Of a stretch of 64,000 nt of DNA, positions 61,908-64,000 are shown piece by piece (the first letter of the stretch is position 1; each line of letters begins with the position of its first letter). The stretch spans positions 20,478,536 to 20,542,535 of the forward strand of contig NC_067198.1 in NCBI RefSeq assembly GCF_000699445.3, written 5' to 3'. The notes under the pieces were generated by a model. It searched no databases. It was not told where the DNA came from and saw only the letters and a list, made by a program, of their open reading frames with translations. The position numbers were made by a program, and so were the translations under genes. Origin of the DNA: Schistosoma haematobium (taxonomy: Eukaryota; Platyhelminthes; Trematoda; Strigeidida; Schistosomatidae).

Positions 61908-62304
61908 CCCTGAATGCCCTGGTACGGCCGAGAGTGGGGAGAGTCCGCTTTCCCTCTCGAAATACTCTCACACGGCCGCGCGTATACAGCCTCTGCCAGG
62001 GAAGTCCTACTCATTGTCTTCTCGTGGTGGGGGTGTTGTTTACGAAAATGAGACGACGAAAAGCGAATGTCCGGCGCTTTAACCGGATCACAAACCAATG
62101 GTGCACATGGGCTCCAGTATCCTGCGGGAACAAATGGCGTATGAACCAATCGTTGGTCACCGGCTTCCATGGGATTGCATCTCCTCACGATGTTCCACTG
62201 CCTTGTGGGTTAGACCTTCAGGTCAAAGGCTCGGGGAGTGGCCCCCTAAGATAACCACCTGCTTCGGTTTGGGCACCCGGGCAGTATCACAGCCCACACA
62301 CAAA
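61908..62304 (+). repeat. Dispersed repeat family R, copy 4
   Basis: It runs from CCTGGTACGGCCGAGAGTGG through AACAAATGGCGTATGAACCA to CACAGCCCACACACAAATGA. Compared with copies 1 and 2 it lacks the final GTGTGGCGCATAT...A-tail segment. It lies just upstream of an ATT microsatellite and the LINE at 62580. Confidence 0.72.
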
Positions 62305-62368
62305 TGATGAACTCTCTATGTCTATGGAAATTACTTTTCTCGCTTCGAAAAACAATCAATTGATTCAA

Positions 62369-62477
62369 ATTATTATCATTACGATTATTGTCATTATTAA
62401 TACTATTATTATTATTACTATTATTGTCATTATTATTATTATTATTATTGTCATTATTATTATTATTATTATTATTT
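62369..62477. repeat. Imperfect (ATT)n microsatellite
   Basis: About 110 bp of ATT units with scattered C and G substitutions. Frames across it (polyasparagine on the minus strand) are not genes. Confidence 0.92.
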
Positions 62478-62579
62478 TCCACATTACTCACCCTCCTTTA
62501 TACTTATACAGCGGCTCGTCTTTGGTGGAAATTCGACTGTATCTAAACGTTCTCGAGTCACTGTCCGGTTGAAAATTGT

Positions 62580-64000
62580 ATGTTACCACCGAATATGAGT
62601 ACTGAAGCAGTTTTTCTGAAACCACGTGCACCATTCAAACTGGCTGCCTTCAACGTTCGCACACTTATACAGGTTGGACAACAGGTAGGGCTGGCTATGT
62701 CTTTGGAAAGTCTTCATATCGATGTCTGCTGTCTATCCGAGACCCGTATTCAAGACTCTGGTGAAGTACTACAAATTCGATCTCCATCTGTCACTTCAAA
62801 AAGCTTGTTTCACGTGCGCTTATCCGGGGACCCTGTGGCATCTTCGTCTGGTCTTGCTGGCGTTGGTGTCGCACTAAGCGCTAGAGCTGAAGCAGCACTA
62901 GTCGATTGGATCCCCATTAACAGTCGGTTATGTGCTGTTAGATTAGAAAGTTCCATCAAAGTGAGAAGAAATCGGCGTGAGAAACGATGTCTTTTCGTCA
63001 TCTCCGCCTATGCCCCGACAGATTGCAGCCCGGATGCAATCAAGGATGAGTTTTACCACCAGTTATCTGTTCTTCTCCAGAAAATGCGTTCCACAGATAT
63101 TGTAGTACTAGCCGGAGACTTGAATGCTCAGGTCGGGCGTCTAGGCACAGAAGAGAGTCGTTTAGGTGGCCGATGGGGACTCGTTGGTCGCAGGTCAGAT
63201 AACGGGGACCATCTACTGCAACTATGCACAGACCACAACCTGTTTCTGGCTAGCACTAACTTTCGGCACAGTCATCGCCGATGTGCCACCTGGCGTCCTC
63301 CCTCTGCATCTCGAGCCTGGACTCAGATTGATCACATCGCGATCAGCTACCGCTGGCGCGGTTGTGTACAAGACTGCCGCTCCTTTTGGAGTACCTATCT
63401 GGACTCTGACCATGACTTGGTCTGCGCCAATCTTACCTTACTTTTCAGTGGACAACGAAGTGACCGCCATCAACGGATTGATATTAGGAAGCTGGTTGCA
63501 ACTTCTGTTGCAAGTAAGTATCGAACCGAGCTAGCCTCTAGGCTAGCTACCACTCCACCGAAAAGTATAGATGCGCATTGGTTGCAATTGCATGACGCCA
63601 TGAAAATGGCGGGTACAGTCAGTTGTGGATTCGCGAAACGTCCCGCTTATAAGCACTGGGTTTCTTCAGGTTCCTTACAACTCATTGAAGCCCGTCGGTC
63701 TACTCCGGGTCACCGTGAGTTTGACCATAAACGAAGGATTTTACGTAATGAAATCGGGCAAAGCTTGCGTAAGGACCAAGAAGCCTGTTGGTCGAAGCGT
63801 GCTAATGAGCTGGAAGCAGCAGCTGCATCTGGCAACTACCGGAAGCTCTTCCAACTCATCCGAGCCACTGGCAGCAAGAAGTCTGGTGTGAGTGAAACAA
63901 TCTGCGAGGGTGATGGGATGCCAATCGCTAACATCCATCGACGTCTTGGACGATGGGCAGAATTTTTCGAAAGGCAGTTCAACTGGCCTGCTGCTCCGGC
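62580..64000 (+). CDS. RTE-clade LINE ORF with intact endonuclease (runs off window)
   Basis: An open frame of 473 codons to the window edge without any stop, first ATG at 62580 (second at 62595) after an in-frame TAA at 62544. The AP-type endonuclease domain (about residues 20-285) has all expected catalytic positions: FNVRTL (N25), LSETR (E54), SAYAPTD (Y144), AGDLNAQ (D180, N182), QIDH (D250) and SDHD (D276, H277). It is followed by the linker to RT (RRLGRWAEFFERQFNWPA), which also occurs, decayed, in the 9933-13769 LINE ([18 protein letters not shown]). The RT must lie to the right. The intact catalytic set suggests a recent, possibly active copy. It is antisense to VPS13B. Confidence 0.9.
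   Translation, partial: MLPPNMSTEAVFLKPRAPFKLAAFNVRTLIQVGQQVGLAMSLESLHIDVCCLSETRIQDSGEVLQIRSPSVTSKSLFHVRLSGDPVASSSGLAGVGVALSARAEAALVDWIPINSRLCAVRLESSIKVRRNRREKRCLFVISAYAPTDCSPDAIKDEFYHQLSVLLQKMRSTDIVVLAGDLNAQVGRLGTEESRLGGRWGLVGRRSDNGDHLLQLCTDHNLFLASTNFRHSHRRCATWRPPSASRAWTQIDHIAISYRWRGCVQDCRSFWSTYLDSDHDLVCANLTLLFSGQRSDRHQRIDIRKLVATSVASKYRTELASRLATTPPKSIDAHWLQLHDAMKMAGTVSCGFAKRPAYKHWVSSGSLQLIEARRSTPGHREFDHKRRILRNEIGQSLRKDQEACWSKRANELEAAAASGNYRKLFQLIRATGSKKSGVSETICEGDGMPIANIHRRLGRWAEFFERQFNWPAAP

Noticed and set aside
61934..62307. Plus-strand frames across repeat R
   Set aside because: The same frames recur broken in the other R copies and have no recognisable protein family.
62246..62491. Polyasparagine open frame on the minus strand
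   Set aside because: It is the translation of an ATT microsatellite and part of repeat R.
1..64000. CRISPR array, bacterial operons or true tRNA/rRNA genes
   Set aside because: No regularly spaced identical repeats, no prokaryotic gene arrangement, and the tRNA-like sequences do not fold as complete cloverleaves.

Overview
The window looks like flatworm nuclear DNA, most likely a blood fluke (Schistosoma). It is AT-rich, with widely spaced exons, several 31-40 nt micro-introns, RTE-clade LINEs and a Ty3/gypsy relic of the kinds known from schistosomes, and tRNA-like short repeats that carry hammerhead-ribozyme sequences. The species cannot be fixed from the sequence alone.

Four host genes can be supported. 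(1) 5863-7593, minus: a single-exon Shaker/Kv1 potassium channel. (2) 8246-16214, plus: U1 snRNP 70K, nine exons, 305 aa, head-to-head with the channel across 652 bp. (3) 16358-21629, minus: a tetraspanin, five exons, 278 aa, tail-to-tail with U1-70K so closely that the 3' UTRs probably overlap. (4) 29814-60618, minus: the C-terminal 2,674 aa of a VPS13B (COH1) lipid-transfer protein, 17 exons whose reading phases all agree; its 5' end lies beyond the window. I built the multi-exon models by hand from splice sites, reading frame and family resemblance.

The rest is mostly transposon-derived. A nearly full-length LINE (9933-13769) sits antisense in the last large intron of U1-70K with an 11-bp target-site duplication. 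The 4.3-kb tetraspanin intron holds two inverted LINE pieces and two tandem copies of a dispersed repeat (family R). A decayed gypsy element (23.1-26.2 kb) and another RTE fragment (27.0-27.85 kb) separate tetraspanin from VPS13B. At the right edge a LINE whose endonuclease frame is fully open (62580-64000) runs off the window.

The most interesting structure is a family of fold-back composites (2.3, 42.1, 54.5 and 59.7 kb, plus partial copies at 44.2, 45.0 and 51.9 kb). Each complete copy is made of two inverted arms around a linker. A complete arm holds a pol III-type A/B-box segment and a 46-nt hammerhead-like module. The module keeps its length in all seven full copies, although most copies have lost an essential core base. 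A separate SMalpha-type SINE with a hammerhead lies at 29.2 kb.
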